Origin: Pseudomonas sp. St316
Lineage (GTDB): Bacteria; Pseudomonadota; Gammaproteobacteria; Pseudomonadales; Pseudomonadaceae
Direction: 5' to 3'
DNA: 64,000 nucleotides
Assembly (NCBI RefSeq): GCF_018325905.1
Contig: NZ_AP021901.1
Span: forward strand, 5,922,001 to 5,986,000
Shown here: positions 18,263-27,779 of the stretch, in pieces
How the letters are laid out: every line of letters begins with the position of its first letter
How positions within the stretch are numbered: position 1 is the stretch's first letter
Made by a program: the position numbers and the translations under genes
The notes under the pieces: generated by a model
Told to the model about the DNA's origin: nothing
Seen by the model: the letters and a program-made list of their open reading frames with translations, nothing else
The model's database searches: none

Positions 18263-18885
18263 TCAATCTCCGTAGCGAGGGCGTTGACGGCAGCGGCGGC
18301 CATGGCGCTGCCGCCCAGGCGGCCCTGCATGATCACGAACGGCACGCCGCGGCTGTTGGCCGCCAGCATCGCCTTGGACTCGGCGGCACCGACGAAGCCC
18401 ACCGGAAAACCGAGGATCAGTGCCGGTTTCGGCGCGCCGGCATCAAGCATTTCCAAGAGATAGAACAGCGCGGTCGGTGCGTTGCCGATGACCACGACGC
18501 TGCCTTCCAGGTGCGCACGCCACAACTCCAGCGCCGCCGCCGAACGGGTGTTGCCCAGCTCCAGGGCCAACGCCGGCACGCGCTCGTCGCGCAAGGTGCA
18601 GATCACCGGATTGTTGGCCGGCAGGCGCGCCCGGGTCACGCCCTCGGACACCATCCGCGCATCGCACAGGATCGGTGCGCCGGCGGCCAGTGCCTGGCGC
18701 CCGGCCGTGCCCGCGCCCTCGGAAAACTGCAAGCCATCGATGGCCTCGACCATGCCGCAGGCGTGGATCACCCGCACCGCGAGTTTTTCCAGGTCGGCCG
18801 GAATGCGCGCCAGGTTGGCTTCGGCGCGGATGATCGCGAAGGAGTTGCGATAGATCTCCTGACCGTCGCGGATGTAATCAAGCAT
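18259..18885 (-). CDS. cobH: CobH, precorrin-8X methylmutase
   Basis: A 208-residue enzyme that moves the methyl group from C11 to C12 to form hydrogenobyrinate. It shows the family's [19 protein letters not shown]-terminus, the catalytic His in [23 protein letters not shown] and the glycine-rich [16 protein letters not shown]. The frame is open to 18933, but ATG at 18885 gives the usual MLDYIRDG start and lies in the last codons of cobG (8-bp overlap). It overlaps cobI by 4 bp. Confidence 0.95.
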   Translation of the reverse strand: MLDYIRDGQEIYRNSFAIIRAEANLARIPADLEKLAVRVIHACGMVEAIDGLQFSEGAGTAGRQALAAGAPILCDARMVSEGVTRARLPANNPVICTLRDERVPALALELGNTRSAAALELWRAHLEGSVVVIGNAPTALFYLLEMLDAGAPKPALILGFPVGFVGAAESKAMLAANSRGVPFVIMQGRLGGSAMAAAAVNALATEIE

Positions 18886-20227
18886 CAAGGGGGCTCCGGG
18901 GGCGAGCGTCAAGCCAGTGGCCGAGCGCTTCAATAGTCAGATTGTGTGCCTGCAACGCGCCGAAACCCGGCAGCGTGGCATCGCGAAAGTACAGGTCATA
19001 ACGACCGGGGGCGACCGCCAGCAAGGTGACGGGCGCGATATGGGCCGCCGCGCAGGAACGCGGACAGCCCGACAGATGAATCTTCAGGGCATGGCCTTGG
19101 CGTTGCAGCAGCTCGGCCAGTTGGCGGGCGTCGGCCTTGGTGTCGGCCAGGGCTTTACCGCAGCCACTGGAGCCGGTGCAGGCGATGAGCTGTGCCAGGG
19201 GCTGATCGACCGAGCACAACAGGCCCAACCCCTCAAGTCGCGCCAGCACTTCGTCGGCGTCCTCGCGGCGCACGTTGGGCAGCAGCAGGCTTTGCCAAGG
19301 TGTGAAGCGAAGGCTGCCGTCGCCCTTCTCCCGCGCCAACTGCGCCGCCCCCCGCAGCATGACCGCATCGAGCCGGCCAAGGGGCGCTGCGGCACCGACG
19401 TAGAAACGGTCGTCGTGCTGGGGATGAATACCGATATGCAGTCCGTCGATAGACCCGTCCCGTTGCCAATCCAGGCAAGTTTGCAGCGACACGCGGCGGG
19501 CCAATCGGGTCATGAATTCATCGGTGGGGATTTCAGCCAGCAAGTGACGCATGCGGATCTGGTCCGGGCGGGCCAAGTCGAGAAACAGCTCCAGCACCGC
19601 CACCATCAAGGCATGCCCCTGGGCCAGGGGCACCCTGCCCGCCGGTTTATCCAATGGGGAACCGGCCAAGCCGAAGGCCAGCCAAGGCTCGCCATCACGG
19701 ACCAGGGCCGACAACCACAGGTCGTGGTGATGTTCGAGCATCGCCAACGCTTCCCCACCGTCCAACTGCACGGCGAACTTGGCCGACAACTCAGGGAAGC
19801 GTTCATGGGTTTGCAGGGTGAAGAGGATCTGGGCCGCCAACGGGCGGGTGTCGAACAGCATCTGCCGGTCGATCCCGGCCGAAGGGCTGAGCATCAGGTT
19901 GCGCACGTCATCGCCGGCCGCCTTGCGCGGGCCAAGCCCGGCGGCCAGCAATGGCTGGATCAGCGCGTCGTGCCCGGGACCGATCCCACGAATTTGCAGG
20001 TTGGCCCGGTTGGTCGCCTCGATCACGCCCCCGGCAAACCGCTCGGCCACCGACGCCACGACGTCGGCCTGATCCGCCTGGATGGCACCGCCATCGAGCT
20101 TGATCCGACAGATCCCACCGTCCAGCGCTTGGACGACACGCAGCAACCCCGGGCAACCGGAGGGGCGTACGACGTTGGAGGATGGATGTTCGTTCAAGGG
20201 AAAACCGACAAATAAGACACGCCGCAT
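18878..20227 (-). CDS. cobG: CobG, precorrin-3B synthase
   Basis: A 449-residue oxygen-dependent monooxygenase of the nitrite/sulfite reductase fold that hydroxylates precorrin-3A, marking the aerobic pathway. The four cysteines expected to bind a [4Fe-4S] cluster are seen: Cys350 and Cys356 (ACTGSSGCGKA), Cys388 and Cys392 (SGCPRSCAA). N-terminal PSGCPGLLRVVQALDGGIC is typical. ATG at 20227 is used; the first 15 residues are atypical, so the true start may be slightly internal. First gene of the minus-strand operon; divergent from cobL across a 499-bp gap. Confidence 0.93.
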   Translation of the reverse strand: MRRVLFVGFPLNEHPSSNVVRPSGCPGLLRVVQALDGGICRIKLDGGAIQADQADVVASVAERFAGGVIEATNRANLQIRGIGPGHDALIQPLLAAGLGPRKAAGDDVRNLMLSPSAGIDRQMLFDTRPLAAQILFTLQTHERFPELSAKFAVQLDGGEALAMLEHHHDLWLSALVRDGEPWLAFGLAGSPLDKPAGRVPLAQGHALMVAVLELFLDLARPDQIRMRHLLAEIPTDEFMTRLARRVSLQTCLDWQRDGSIDGLHIGIHPQHDDRFYVGAAAPLGRLDAVMLRGAAQLAREKGDGSLRFTPWQSLLLPNVRREDADEVLARLEGLGLLCSVDQPLAQLIACTGSSGCGKALADTKADARQLAELLQRQGHALKIHLSGCPRSCAAAHIAPVTLLAVAPGRYDLYFRDATLPGFGALQAHNLTIEALGHWLDARPRSPLDA

Positions 20228-20726
20228 CGGCGAAGGACCGCCATTATGCCTGCTTTGCCGGGGGTCATGAAAAGCTTGCCGGTCGGATTGAAGCGAGAGG
20301 GCTCAAGAACGCGGGCTGCCTGATCCAATGAGGTTGTCTGTTATGCCGCCATCGCGAGCAAGCTCGCTCCCACAGTTTTGATCAGGTTGTGCGCGGATTC
20401 TGTGTCCACCCCAAATCCCCTGTGAGAGATTCTGTGTCCATCCCCAAATCCCCTGTGGGAGATTCTGTGTTCACCCCAAATCCCCTGTGGGAGATTCTGT
20501 GTTCACCCCAAATCCCTGTGGAAGATTCTGTGTTCACCCCAAATCCCTGTGGGAGATTCTGTGTTCACCCCAAATCCCCTGTGGGAGCGAGCTTGCTCGC
20601 GATAGCGATCTGACGGTGAAGATGATGTTGCGCCAGGCGCCTGATCCGCCGGGGCGCGGTATGATGGCGGCCCGGTTCGCGGCGGCAACACGCCTGTCGA
20701 TCAACCCAATTATTCGAGGAACAGAG
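20228..20726. other. 499-bp divergent gap between cobG and cobL
   Basis: This should hold both cob operon promoters. More than half of it is repeat sequence: a REP at 20350-20375, a tandem array at 20396-20586, and an inverted REP at 20579-20606. I looked for a cobalamin riboswitch (B12 box) on both strands and saw none. An open frame running through the array into cobL is not a gene. Confidence 0.6.
20350..20606. repeat. Tandem array of six 31-33-bp units enclosed by two inverted REPs
   Basis: Six units beginning GATTCTGTGT(C/T)CA, containing CCCCAAATCCC and ending CTGTGGGA, run from 20396 to 20586; copies differ by single bases. The last unit merges into a REP (GTGGGAGCGAGCTTGCTCGC, to 20604), and an inverted REP (GCGAGCAAGCTCGCTCCCAC) lies at 20354-20373 on the other side. 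The array thus looks like amplified spacer of a REP pair. Confidence 0.9.
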
Positions 20727-21938
20727 ATGACCCCCTGGCTGACCATAGTGGGCATCGGTGAAGACGGCTTCAAGGGCCTGGGCCGAACGGCTCGCCATGC
20801 CTTGTTGCGGGCGTCACGCATTGTCGGCAGCGACCGGCAACTGGCGCTGCTTCCGCTGTGTATCCGTGGCGAACGAGCGCTGTGGCCCAGCCCGTTCTCC
20901 CTGGAGCCGCTGCTGGCGCGCCGGGGTGAACCGGTGTGTGTGCTGGCCAGCGGCGATCCGATGTTCTACGGCGTGGGCGCCAGCCTGGCGAAACAGGTGC
21001 CAAGTGATCAGATGCTGATCATCCCCGCGCCCTCCTCCTGCTCTCTGGCCGCGGCGCGCATGGGCTGGCCGTTGCAAGAGGTGGTCACGCTGTCGTTGGT
21101 GGCGCGGCCCCTGGCGGTGCTCAATGGGCATTTATCCACAGGCGTCAGACTGTTGCTGCTGAGCAACGATCGCCACAGTCCCGCCGCCGTGGCGACGTTG
21201 TTGCGCGAGCGGGGATTCGGCCCGAGCACCCTGACCGTGCTGGAGCATTTGGGCGGTGCGGCGGAACGACGGATCGACGGTTGCGCCGCGCAATGGTCCG
21301 ATGACACCGTCGCCGACCTGAACCTGATCGCCCTCGAATGCCGGGCCGAACCGTCGACACAACGCCTGTCACGCCTGGCCGGTTTGCCGGACACCGCCTT
21401 CGAGCATGACGGCCAGTTGACCAAACGCGACGTGCGCGCCATCACCCTCGCCCGCCTCGCCCCGACGCCCGGCGAACTGCTCTGGGATGTCGGCGCCGGC
21501 AGCGGTTCCATCGGCATCGAATGGATGCGTGCCCACCCCAGTTGCCGGGCCCTGGCCATTGAAGCCGACGAAGGCCGCCAAGGCTTGATCGAACGCAACC
21601 GCGACACCCTCGGCGTGCCCGGCCTGCAACTGATTCGCGGCAAAGCCCCCCAGGCGCTGGAAAACCTGGAGCGACCGGACGCGGTGTTCATCGGTGGCGG
21701 CGTCACCCGTGAAGGCGTGCTCGACGCCTGCTGGGCCCAACTCAAACCCGGCGGTCGGCTCGTCGCCAACGCCGTGACCCTGCAAAGCGAAACGACCCTG
21801 ATGCACTGGCGCGAACGTCACGGCGGTGAACTGACCCGCATCCACATCGCCCAGGCCCAGCCATTGGGCGAGTTCGACACCTGGCGCCAGGCCTTGCCGA
21901 TCACCTTGCTGGACCTGACGAAATCTCTCGATGCGTGA
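20727..21938 (+). CDS. cobL: CobL, precorrin-6Y C5,15-methyltransferase (decarboxylating)
   Basis: A 403-residue two-domain enzyme that methylates C5 and C15 and decarboxylates the acetate side chain on ring C. The N-terminal CbiE-like tetrapyrrole methylase domain (1-200) begins [14 protein letters not shown] and has [16 protein letters not shown]; the C-terminal CbiT-like Rossmann domain (from about 215) has [15 protein letters not shown] and [17 protein letters not shown], the SAM-binding glycine motif. Start ATG 20727 follows GAGGAACAGAG. The frame continues 240 bp upstream through tandem repeats, which I exclude. It overlaps cbiD by 8 bp. Confidence 0.95.
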   Translation: MTPWLTIVGIGEDGFKGLGRTARHALLRASRIVGSDRQLALLPLCIRGERALWPSPFSLEPLLARRGEPVCVLASGDPMFYGVGASLAKQVPSDQMLIIPAPSSCSLAAARMGWPLQEVVTLSLVARPLAVLNGHLSTGVRLLLLSNDRHSPAAVATLLRERGFGPSTLTVLEHLGGAAERRIDGCAAQWSDDTVADLNLIALECRAEPSTQRLSRLAGLPDTAFEHDGQLTKRDVRAITLARLAPTPGELLWDVGAGSGSIGIEWMRAHPSCRALAIEADEGRQGLIERNRDTLGVPGLQLIRGKAPQALENLERPDAVFIGGGVTREGVLDACWAQLKPGGRLVANAVTLQSETTLMHWRERHGGELTRIHIAQAQPLGEFDTWRQALPITLLDLTKSLDA

Positions 21939-23028
21939 CGAAACCGCCGAACAACCCGCCCCCTTGCGCAGCGGCCTGACCACCGGCAGTTGCGCCACGG
22001 CCACCAGCCTGGCGGCCGCGCGATTACTGCTGCGCGGCACCGAAGCCGATGCCGTGGAAATCGTACTGCCCAAGGGCAAGCAGGTGCAGATGCGCCTGGA
22101 GTTCTGCCGACTGACCGAACAGGGCGCCGAAGCCGGGACGATCAAGGACGCGGGCGATGACCCGGACGTGACCCACGGCGCGCTGTTGTTTTCCCAGGTG
22201 CGCTTGATCGCCGAGCCCGGTGTACGTTTCGTCGCGGGTCGCGGCGTCGGCACGGTGACGCGACCAGGGTTGGTACTGAACGTCGGAGAACCGGCGATCA
22301 ACCCGGTGCCGCGCAAAATGATCAACGACCACCTGGGTCGGCTGGCCGAGGAAAGCAATTACGCCGGCGGTTTCGAAGTCACGGTCAATGTCGAGGGCGG
22401 CGAAGCCCTGGCGCTGAAAACCATGAACCCACGGCTGGGTATCCTCGGCGGCTTGTCGATCCTCGGCACCAGCGGCATCGTCCGGCCGTTCTCCTGCGCG
22501 GCCTACATCGCCTCGATCCACCAGGGCATCGACGTGGCGAAAACCAACGGCTACCTGCACATTGCCGCCTGCACCGGCAACGCCAGCGAAGACACCATGC
22601 GCCGGGTCTACAACCTGCCGGAAATCGCCCTGATCGAAATGGGCGACTTCGTCGGCGCCGTGCTCAAGCATGTGCGCAAGGTGCCGGTGGAAAAACTCAG
22701 CCTCTGCGGCGGCTTTGGCAAAATCAGCAAACTCGCCGCCGGCCACATGGACCTGCACAGCCGTCATTCGAGCATCGACCTGCCACAACTGGCCGAGTGG
22801 GCCGCCGCCATCGGTGCCGATGAGGCGTTGCAGCAAGGTATCCGCGCGGCCAACACCAGCCAGCAAGCCCTGGCAATGGCCAGCGCCACCGGCATCGCCC
22901 TCGGCGACGCGGTGTGTGAACATGCGCTGGCCTTCGCCCGCAGTGTGGTACCGGCCGGGGTCCAGGTCGAAGTCTTCGCCATCGACCGCCAGGGCGGGAT
23001 CGTCGGTCACGCCGGAGCCTTTCAATGA
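21931..23028 (+). CDS. cbiD: CbiD, cobalt-precorrin-5B C1-methyltransferase type
   Basis: A 365-residue enzyme that methylates C1 of the corrin ring. It opens with [19 protein letters not shown], the CbiD hallmark, and has [24 protein letters not shown] and [18 protein letters not shown]. CbiD is usually linked to the anaerobic pathway, yet here it sits with CobG; I recall P. aeruginosa having the same mix, with CbiD in the place of CobF. Its start overlaps the cobL stop by 8 bp and its stop overlaps cobK by 4 bp. Confidence 0.94.
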   Translation: MRDETAEQPAPLRSGLTTGSCATATSLAAARLLLRGTEADAVEIVLPKGKQVQMRLEFCRLTEQGAEAGTIKDAGDDPDVTHGALLFSQVRLIAEPGVRFVAGRGVGTVTRPGLVLNVGEPAINPVPRKMINDHLGRLAEESNYAGGFEVTVNVEGGEALALKTMNPRLGILGGLSILGTSGIVRPFSCAAYIASIHQGIDVAKTNGYLHIAACTGNASEDTMRRVYNLPEIALIEMGDFVGAVLKHVRKVPVEKLSLCGGFGKISKLAAGHMDLHSRHSSIDLPQLAEWAAAIGADEALQQGIRAANTSQQALAMASATGIALGDAVCEHALAFARSVVPAGVQVEVFAIDRQGGIVGHAGAFQ

Positions 23029-23747
23029 AACGCATCCTGCTGCTGGGCGGCGTCACCGAAGCCCTGGCTATCGCCCGCACCCTCGGGCCACAGCACATCT
23101 ACAGCCTGGCGGGCATCGGCCGCATCCCCACCGACCTGACCTGCGAAGTACGGGTCGGCGGCTACGGCGGCGTCGAAGGGTTGGCGCACTTCATCCGCGC
23201 CGAGGGCATCGACCTGTTGCTGGACGCCACCCACCCCTACGCCGCCCAGATCAGCCATAACGCCGCCCAGGCCGCACGCGCCTGCGGCATCTCCTGTTGG
23301 GCCCTGCGCCGCCCGGTCTGGCAACCCCGGCCCGGCGATGACTGGCGTGAAGTGGCCGACTGGGCCGAACTGATCCAAGCCCTGAAACCCTTCCACCGTC
23401 CCCTGTTCACCCTCGGTCGCGAACCGCTGCAACACCTGCACGAAATTCCGCCAGGGCAATTCTGGACCCTGCGTGCGTTGGATGTTTATCCCGGCAATGA
23501 ACGCTGCGAAGTGATAGGTGCCCGTGGGCCGTTTCACATCGAAAGCGAGCGTGAACTGTTCGAACGGCGACGGATCGATGTGCTGGTCAGCAAGAACAGT
23601 GGCAGCACGGCTACCGAGCCCAAGCTGGAGGTAGCGCGGGAGCGAGGGGTGCCGGTGTTGGTGTTGAAACGGCCAGTGTTGCCGGGGGTGGATCGGGGGT
23701 TTGGGACGGTGGATGAGGTGTTGCAGGGGCTACGGCAGTTGGCCTGA
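23025..23747 (+). CDS. cobK: CobK, precorrin-6A reductase
   Basis: A 240-residue NADPH-dependent reductase of the macrocycle, converting precorrin-6A to dihydro-precorrin-6. Visible motifs are the N-terminal [18 protein letters not shown] nucleotide loop, [18 protein letters not shown] and [19 protein letters not shown]. Length is normal. It overlaps cbiD (ATGA) and closes the plus-strand cobL-cbiD-cobK operon. The next 244 bp hold nothing I recognise. Confidence 0.94.
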   Translation: MKRILLLGGVTEALAIARTLGPQHIYSLAGIGRIPTDLTCEVRVGGYGGVEGLAHFIRAEGIDLLLDATHPYAAQISHNAAQAARACGISCWALRRPVWQPRPGDDWREVADWAELIQALKPFHRPLFTLGREPLQHLHEIPPGQFWTLRALDVYPGNERCEVIGARGPFHIESERELFERRRIDVLVSKNSGSTATEPKLEVARERGVPVLVLKRPVLPGVDRGFGTVDEVLQGLRQLA

Positions 23748-23991
23748 CTGCCTGTTCTGTTGCCACGCCAAAAACAACAGATGCGACTCCCTGTCAAACG
23801 CTGTATCAGGATTGAGGACCGCTTCGTCGCACAGCGAGGGTAAGCTTCCCCGCGACAACAACACTCACTCGACGATCTGTTGCTACTGTTAACACCAGCC
23901 CTGCGACCCTACACCGCACATGGCTTTTTTACTTCTCACCCCCGATCAGGCTAAATACCGCCACCTGATCGCCCATCGAGCGGATTGCCAC

Positions 23992-24402
23992 ATGTCCCGA
24001 CAACGGCTTGCATTTGCCTGGATCGCCTGCTTCGCAGTGCTGTTCAACATGCTTGCCATGCCGCTTTCCGGCAGCGTTGGCGCGATGGCGAATGCGCAGG
24101 CCCAGTCGCCGGCCGACCAGGTGTTGTGGGGCAGTTTCTGTTCCGCCAGCGGCACGAAGATGCTGGCGATTTCCTTGGGCAAACTCGAACAAGACACACC
24201 GCAAAAAGACAATCACTCGACGATGCAGCATTGCTGGTGCTGCTCAGGTTCAGCGCCGTTGGTGGCGCTCGCCGGGCATGTCCCGCAGTTGTATCTGGAT
24301 GCACAGTTGGCCCATCGCGGTGCCGTCCATTCAACGCTCGACAGCCCCACGCCACGCCAGCAATGGCCCAGCCTCAATCCCCGCGCTTCGCCTCTGGCTT
24401 GA
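23992..24402 (+). CDS. DUF2946 family protein, copper-linked
   Basis: A 136-residue small exported or membrane-anchored protein with an N-terminal hydrophobic segment (FAWIACFAVLFNMLAMPL) and the DUF2946 core HSTMQHCWCCSGSAP (a His-Cys cluster suited to metal binding). The frame opens at 23920, but the ATG at 23992 (MSRQRLAF) gives the usual size. It is first in a group with a PCu(A)C copper chaperone, a second DUF2946 protein and an OprC-like receptor, so a role in copper handling is likely but the biochemical function is unknown. Confidence 0.8.
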   Translation: MSRQRLAFAWIACFAVLFNMLAMPLSGSVGAMANAQAQSPADQVLWGSFCSASGTKMLAISLGKLEQDTPQKDNHSTMQHCWCCSGSAPLVALAGHVPQLYLDAQLAHRGAVHSTLDSPTPRQQWPSLNPRASPLA

Positions 24403-24448
24403 TTCTTCCCGCATAAAACTGCGCCTTGAATCGTTCCGGAGAATTGCC

Positions 24449-24928
24449 ATGTTGAACAGACTTATCCTGCTGGCTGCCCTATTGCTTCCCACAGGCTTCG
24501 CCCAAGCTCACCAGTACAAGGTGGGCGAGCTTGAAATCGCCCATCCGTGGTCCCAGGAGCTGCCGCCCAACGCACCGACCGTGGCCGCGTATTTCGTGAT
24601 TCACAACGGCGGCACCACCGCCGACAAACTGCTCAGCGTCGACTCGCCGATTGCCGGCAAGGCCGAACTCCATGAGCACGTGATGCAAAACGACCTGATG
24701 AAAATGCAGCCGGTGCCCGTCGTTGATATCGCCCCCGGTGCGACCGTCACCTTCGCGCCGATGGCGTATCACGTGATGCTGCTGGACCTGAAGGACCGCA
24801 GCCTGCTCAGCGATGGCAAACGCTTTGCCATGACCCTGCATTTTGAAAAAGCGGGGGATGTCACGGTCGACGTCGCGGTGCAGAAAAAAGCCCCTGACGG
24901 CACCAACACGCACATGCACGCCCAGTAG
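24449..24928 (+). CDS. PCu(A)C-type periplasmic copper chaperone
   Basis: A 159-residue periplasmic protein of the PCu(A)C family (PF04314), which carries Cu(I) to cytochrome oxidase or other cuproproteins. The signal peptide runs to about residue 20 (LLLPTGFAQA/HQ). Copper ligands of the H(M)x10Mx21HxM pattern are visible in LHEHVMQNDLMKMQPV and AYHVMLLDL. The C-terminus is His/Met-rich (NTHMHAQ). Start ATG 24449 follows CCGGAG; the frame open from 24008 upstream overlaps DUF2946 and is not coding. Confidence 0.92.
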   Translation: MLNRLILLAALLLPTGFAQAHQYKVGELEIAHPWSQELPPNAPTVAAYFVIHNGGTTADKLLSVDSPIAGKAELHEHVMQNDLMKMQPVPVVDIAPGATVTFAPMAYHVMLLDLKDRSLLSDGKRFAMTLHFEKAGDVTVDVAVQKKAPDGTNTHMHAQ

Positions 24929-24967
24929 ACGTAGCCGTCCGTGCAACCGCTTCGCACCAGGCCGTCC

Positions 24968-25369
24968 ATGCCCCGCCGTCAGCCCATGAGCCTGACACGC
25001 GGCAGCTGGATCAGCCTGTTCGCCATGCTGATGATCTTTATCGGTCCGCTGATTTCCCAGTCGATGCCGATGGATCAGCGCATGTCCATGCCTGTGTCCA
25101 TGAGCATGGAGATGAGCATGGACATGACGGCGCACGAAGCGCCGGCAGCCAAACATTGCCCGCCCCAGGGCGAGCATCATGCGCTTTGGGAAAAATGCGG
25201 TTATTGCAGCCTGCTGTTCAATTGCCCCGCGCTGCCTGGCGGTCACACGTTCGCGGTCTTCGACACACCTCACACCAACACCTACACCAGCCCCTCCCCA
25301 CGCCTGGGCCATGCCCGGCCAGCGTTTTTCCCCGGTGCCCGCACCCGCGCACCGCCCCTCGACGCGTAA
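24968..25369 (+). CDS. Second DUF2946 family protein, methionine-rich
   Basis: About 133 residues if ATG 24968 is used; GTG 24941 and ATG 24986 are alternatives and no strong ribosome site decides. It has one hydrophobic segment (SLFAMLMIFIGPLIS), a Met run (MSMPVSMSMEMSMDM, a typical Cu(I)-binding composition) and the DUF2946 core WEKCGYCSLLFNCP. It probably faces the periplasm. It lies 85 bp before the OprC-like receptor, in the copper group. Confidence 0.8.
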   Translation: MPRRQPMSLTRGSWISLFAMLMIFIGPLISQSMPMDQRMSMPVSMSMEMSMDMTAHEAPAAKHCPPQGEHHALWEKCGYCSLLFNCPALPGGHTFAVFDTPHTNTYTSPSPRLGHARPAFFPGARTRAPPLDA

Positions 25370-25453
25370 GCCCGACACTTACCTCACCCCGGTCGCACAA
25401 GACAGCTTCAGGCTGCCCGACCGTGTCGTCTACGTCTGTTCGATGGAATCATC

Positions 25454-27580
25454 ATGTCCAGGTTTTCTGCTGACATCGCTTTGGGCGCTGCCCAGGCTCG
25501 CTGCTCCCTGAACGAGCCACGGGTTCGTTTACGCCAAACCGTTGCCGCCCTGTGCGGACTGCTGCTCACCCCACTCGTACTCGCCGATGAGCACGACCAT
25601 CACGACCATCAGGTCGAAGAACTGAGCCCGACGGTCATCACCGCCATCGCCCCCAGTTCGCCCCTGACCGTCGTCACCAACCCCAAGGACCCGCGTCAAC
25701 CGGTGCCGGCCAGTGACGGCGGCGACTACCTCAAGACCATCCCTGGCTTCGCCCTGGTACGCAACGGTGGCACCAACGGCGACCCGGTGTTGCGCGGCAT
25801 GTTCGGCTCACGGCTGAACATCCTCACCAACGGCAGCATGCTGTTGGGTGCTTGCCCAGGCCGGATGGATGCGCCGACCTCCTACATCTCGCCGGAAACC
25901 TACGACAAGCTCACCGTCATCAAAGGCCCGCAAACCGTGCTCTGGGGCCCCGGCGCATCGGCCGGGACCGTGCTGTTCGAGCGCGAGCCGGAACAGTTCG
26001 GCGAGCTGGGCACCCGGGTCAACGCCAGTGTGCTGGCCGGTTCCAACGGTCGTTTCGACAAAGTGGTGGATGCCGCCGCCGGTGGGTCGCTGGGGTATGT
26101 ACGGGTGATCGGCAACACCGCGCATTCGGACGATTACCGCGACGGCAATAACGACAGCGTGCCGTCGCGCTATGACAAGTGGAATGGCGACATCACCCTC
26201 GGCTGGACGCCGGACGCCGATACCCTGCTGGAGCTGACGGCCGGCAAGGGCGACGGTGAAGCGCGATACGCCGGGCGTGGCATGGACGGCTCGCAGTTCA
26301 AGCGCGAAAGCCTCGGGCTGCGTTTCGAGCGCTCGAACATCGGCGAGGTGCTGGACAAGGTCGAGGCCCAGGTCTACTACAACTACGCCGACCACGTGAT
26401 GGACAACTACACGCTGCGCACGCCGTCCGGCACCGGGATGATGGCTGGGCCCATGGCCTCCAACGTCGACCGCCGTACCCTCGGCGCCCGCGTCAAGGCC
26501 ACTTGGCGCTGGGCCGACGTGCAGTTGATCGGCGGCCTGGACGCGCAGACCAACGAGCATCGCCAACGCAGCGCCATGGGCGTGGATACTTACAAGGACC
26601 TGCCCTACACCAAGGACGCCGACTTCCACAATTACGGCGTGTTCAGCGAGTTGACCTGGTACGCCGCCGACCGCGACAGGGTGATCACCGGCGCCCGGCT
26701 CGACCGTGCCTCGGCCAAGGACTACCGCCAGAGCATCGGTTCCGGCATGTCGGCCCGGCCCAACCCTACCGCCGATGACACCCGTGCCGACACGCTGCCC
26801 AGCGGTTTCGTCCGCTACGAACACGACCTGGACGACAGCCCCACCACCCTCTATGCCGGCGTGGGTCATGCGCAACGCTTCCCGGACTACTGGGAGCTGT
26901 TCTCGGCGAACGTCGGCCCCAGCGGCTCGCTCAATGCCTTCGACGCGATCAAGCCGGAGAAAACCACCCAGCTCGACTTCGGCCTGCAGTACAAGAGCGA
27001 AACCCTCGAAGCCTGGGCGTCGGGTTATGTCGGGCAGGTGCGCGACTACATCCTGTTCGATTACACCCCCGGCATGATGGGCACCACCTCCCGGGCCGAG
27101 AACATCGACGCGCGGATCATGGGCGGTGAACTCGGTGCGGCCTACCAGCTGACCGAGCACTGGAAGGCCGACGCCACCTTGGCCTACGCCTGGGGCAAGA
27201 ACAGCAGCGACGGCAGCGCCCTGGCGCAGATGCCCCCCCTGGATGCACGCCTGGGCCTGACCTACAGCGAGGACCGCTGGAGCGCCGGCGCCTTGTGGCG
27301 CGTGGTCGCGGCACAGAATCGTGTCGACGAAAACCGCGGCAACGTGGTGGGCAAGGACTACGGCAAAAGCTCGGGCTTCGGGGTCTTCTCGCTCAATGGC
27401 GCTTATCGCATCAACAAGCACTGGAAGGTCAGCAGCGGCGTCGACAACCTGTTTGGCAAAGCCTACGCCGAGCACTTGAACCTGGCCGGCAACGCCGGGT
27501 TCGGCTACCCGGCGAGCGACCCGCAGGCCATCAACGAACCGGGGCGCACGCTCTGGACCAAGGTGGACATGAGTTTCTAA
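25454..27580 (+). CDS. oprC: OprC-like TonB-dependent copper receptor
   Basis: A 708-residue outer-membrane receptor. After an extended signal region (cleavage probably near LVLA/DE, residue 44) comes a His-rich stretch DEHDHHDH, the plug domain with DGGDYLKTIPGFALVRNGG, and a 22-strand-type barrel ending in ...WTKVDMSF with terminal Phe. The plug carries CPGRM (Cys134, Met138), the CxxxM copper site described for P. aeruginosa OprC. It follows the PCu(A)C/DUF2946 genes, supporting copper uptake. A TonB box is not clear; VEELSPTVITA may serve. Confidence 0.88.
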   Translation: MSRFSADIALGAAQARCSLNEPRVRLRQTVAALCGLLLTPLVLADEHDHHDHQVEELSPTVITAIAPSSPLTVVTNPKDPRQPVPASDGGDYLKTIPGFALVRNGGTNGDPVLRGMFGSRLNILTNGSMLLGACPGRMDAPTSYISPETYDKLTVIKGPQTVLWGPGASAGTVLFEREPEQFGELGTRVNASVLAGSNGRFDKVVDAAAGGSLGYVRVIGNTAHSDDYRDGNNDSVPSRYDKWNGDITLGWTPDADTLLELTAGKGDGEARYAGRGMDGSQFKRESLGLRFERSNIGEVLDKVEAQVYYNYADHVMDNYTLRTPSGTGMMAGPMASNVDRRTLGARVKATWRWADVQLIGGLDAQTNEHRQRSAMGVDTYKDLPYTKDADFHNYGVFSELTWYAADRDRVITGARLDRASAKDYRQSIGSGMSARPNPTADDTRADTLPSGFVRYEHDLDDSPTTLYAGVGHAQRFPDYWELFSANVGPSGSLNAFDAIKPEKTTQLDFGLQYKSETLEAWASGYVGQVRDYILFDYTPGMMGTTSRAENIDARIMGGELGAAYQLTEHWKADATLAYAWGKNSSDGSALAQMPPLDARLGLTYSEDRWSAGALWRVVAAQNRVDENRGNVVGKDYGKSSGFGVFSLNGAYRINKHWKVSSGVDNLFGKAYAEHLNLAGNAGFGYPASDPQAINEPGRTLWTKVDMSF

Positions 27581-27582
27581 AA

Positions 27583-27722
27583 GCATCGCGGGCAAGCCTT
27601 GCTCCCACAGGTATTCCATTGCTGAGGGAACACAACTTGTCCCACAGGTATTCCATTGCTGGGGAGCACAACTTGCCCCACCGCAATGACAAATACTGTG
27701 GGAGCAAGGCTTGCCCGCGATC
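27583..27722. repeat. REP pair with duplicated 18-bp spacer
   Basis: GCGGGCAAGCCTTGCTCCCAC (27589-27609, reported in part) and its inverted copy GTGGGAGCAAGGCTTGCCC near 27698 flank a spacer in which ACAGGTATTCCATTGCTG occurs twice (27607 and 27644) alongside more CCCACAG/GGGGAGCACAACTTG fragments. It occupies nearly the whole oprC-PepSY gap. Confidence 0.8.
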
Positions 27723-27779
27723 GGTTGCCCCGCAACCGAAAAACATAACAACCCCATTTGCCCTGCGGAGCGCTTTGCA

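Noticed and set aside
20396..20586. Possible CRISPR array
   Set aside because: Units are contiguous with no unique spacers, and no cas genes are present. The same holds for the arrays at 50941 and 57679.
20228..20726. Cobalamin riboswitch ahead of cobG or cobL
   Set aside because: I looked for the B12 box and its usual hairpins on both strands and found none; only repeats and short unique sequence are there.
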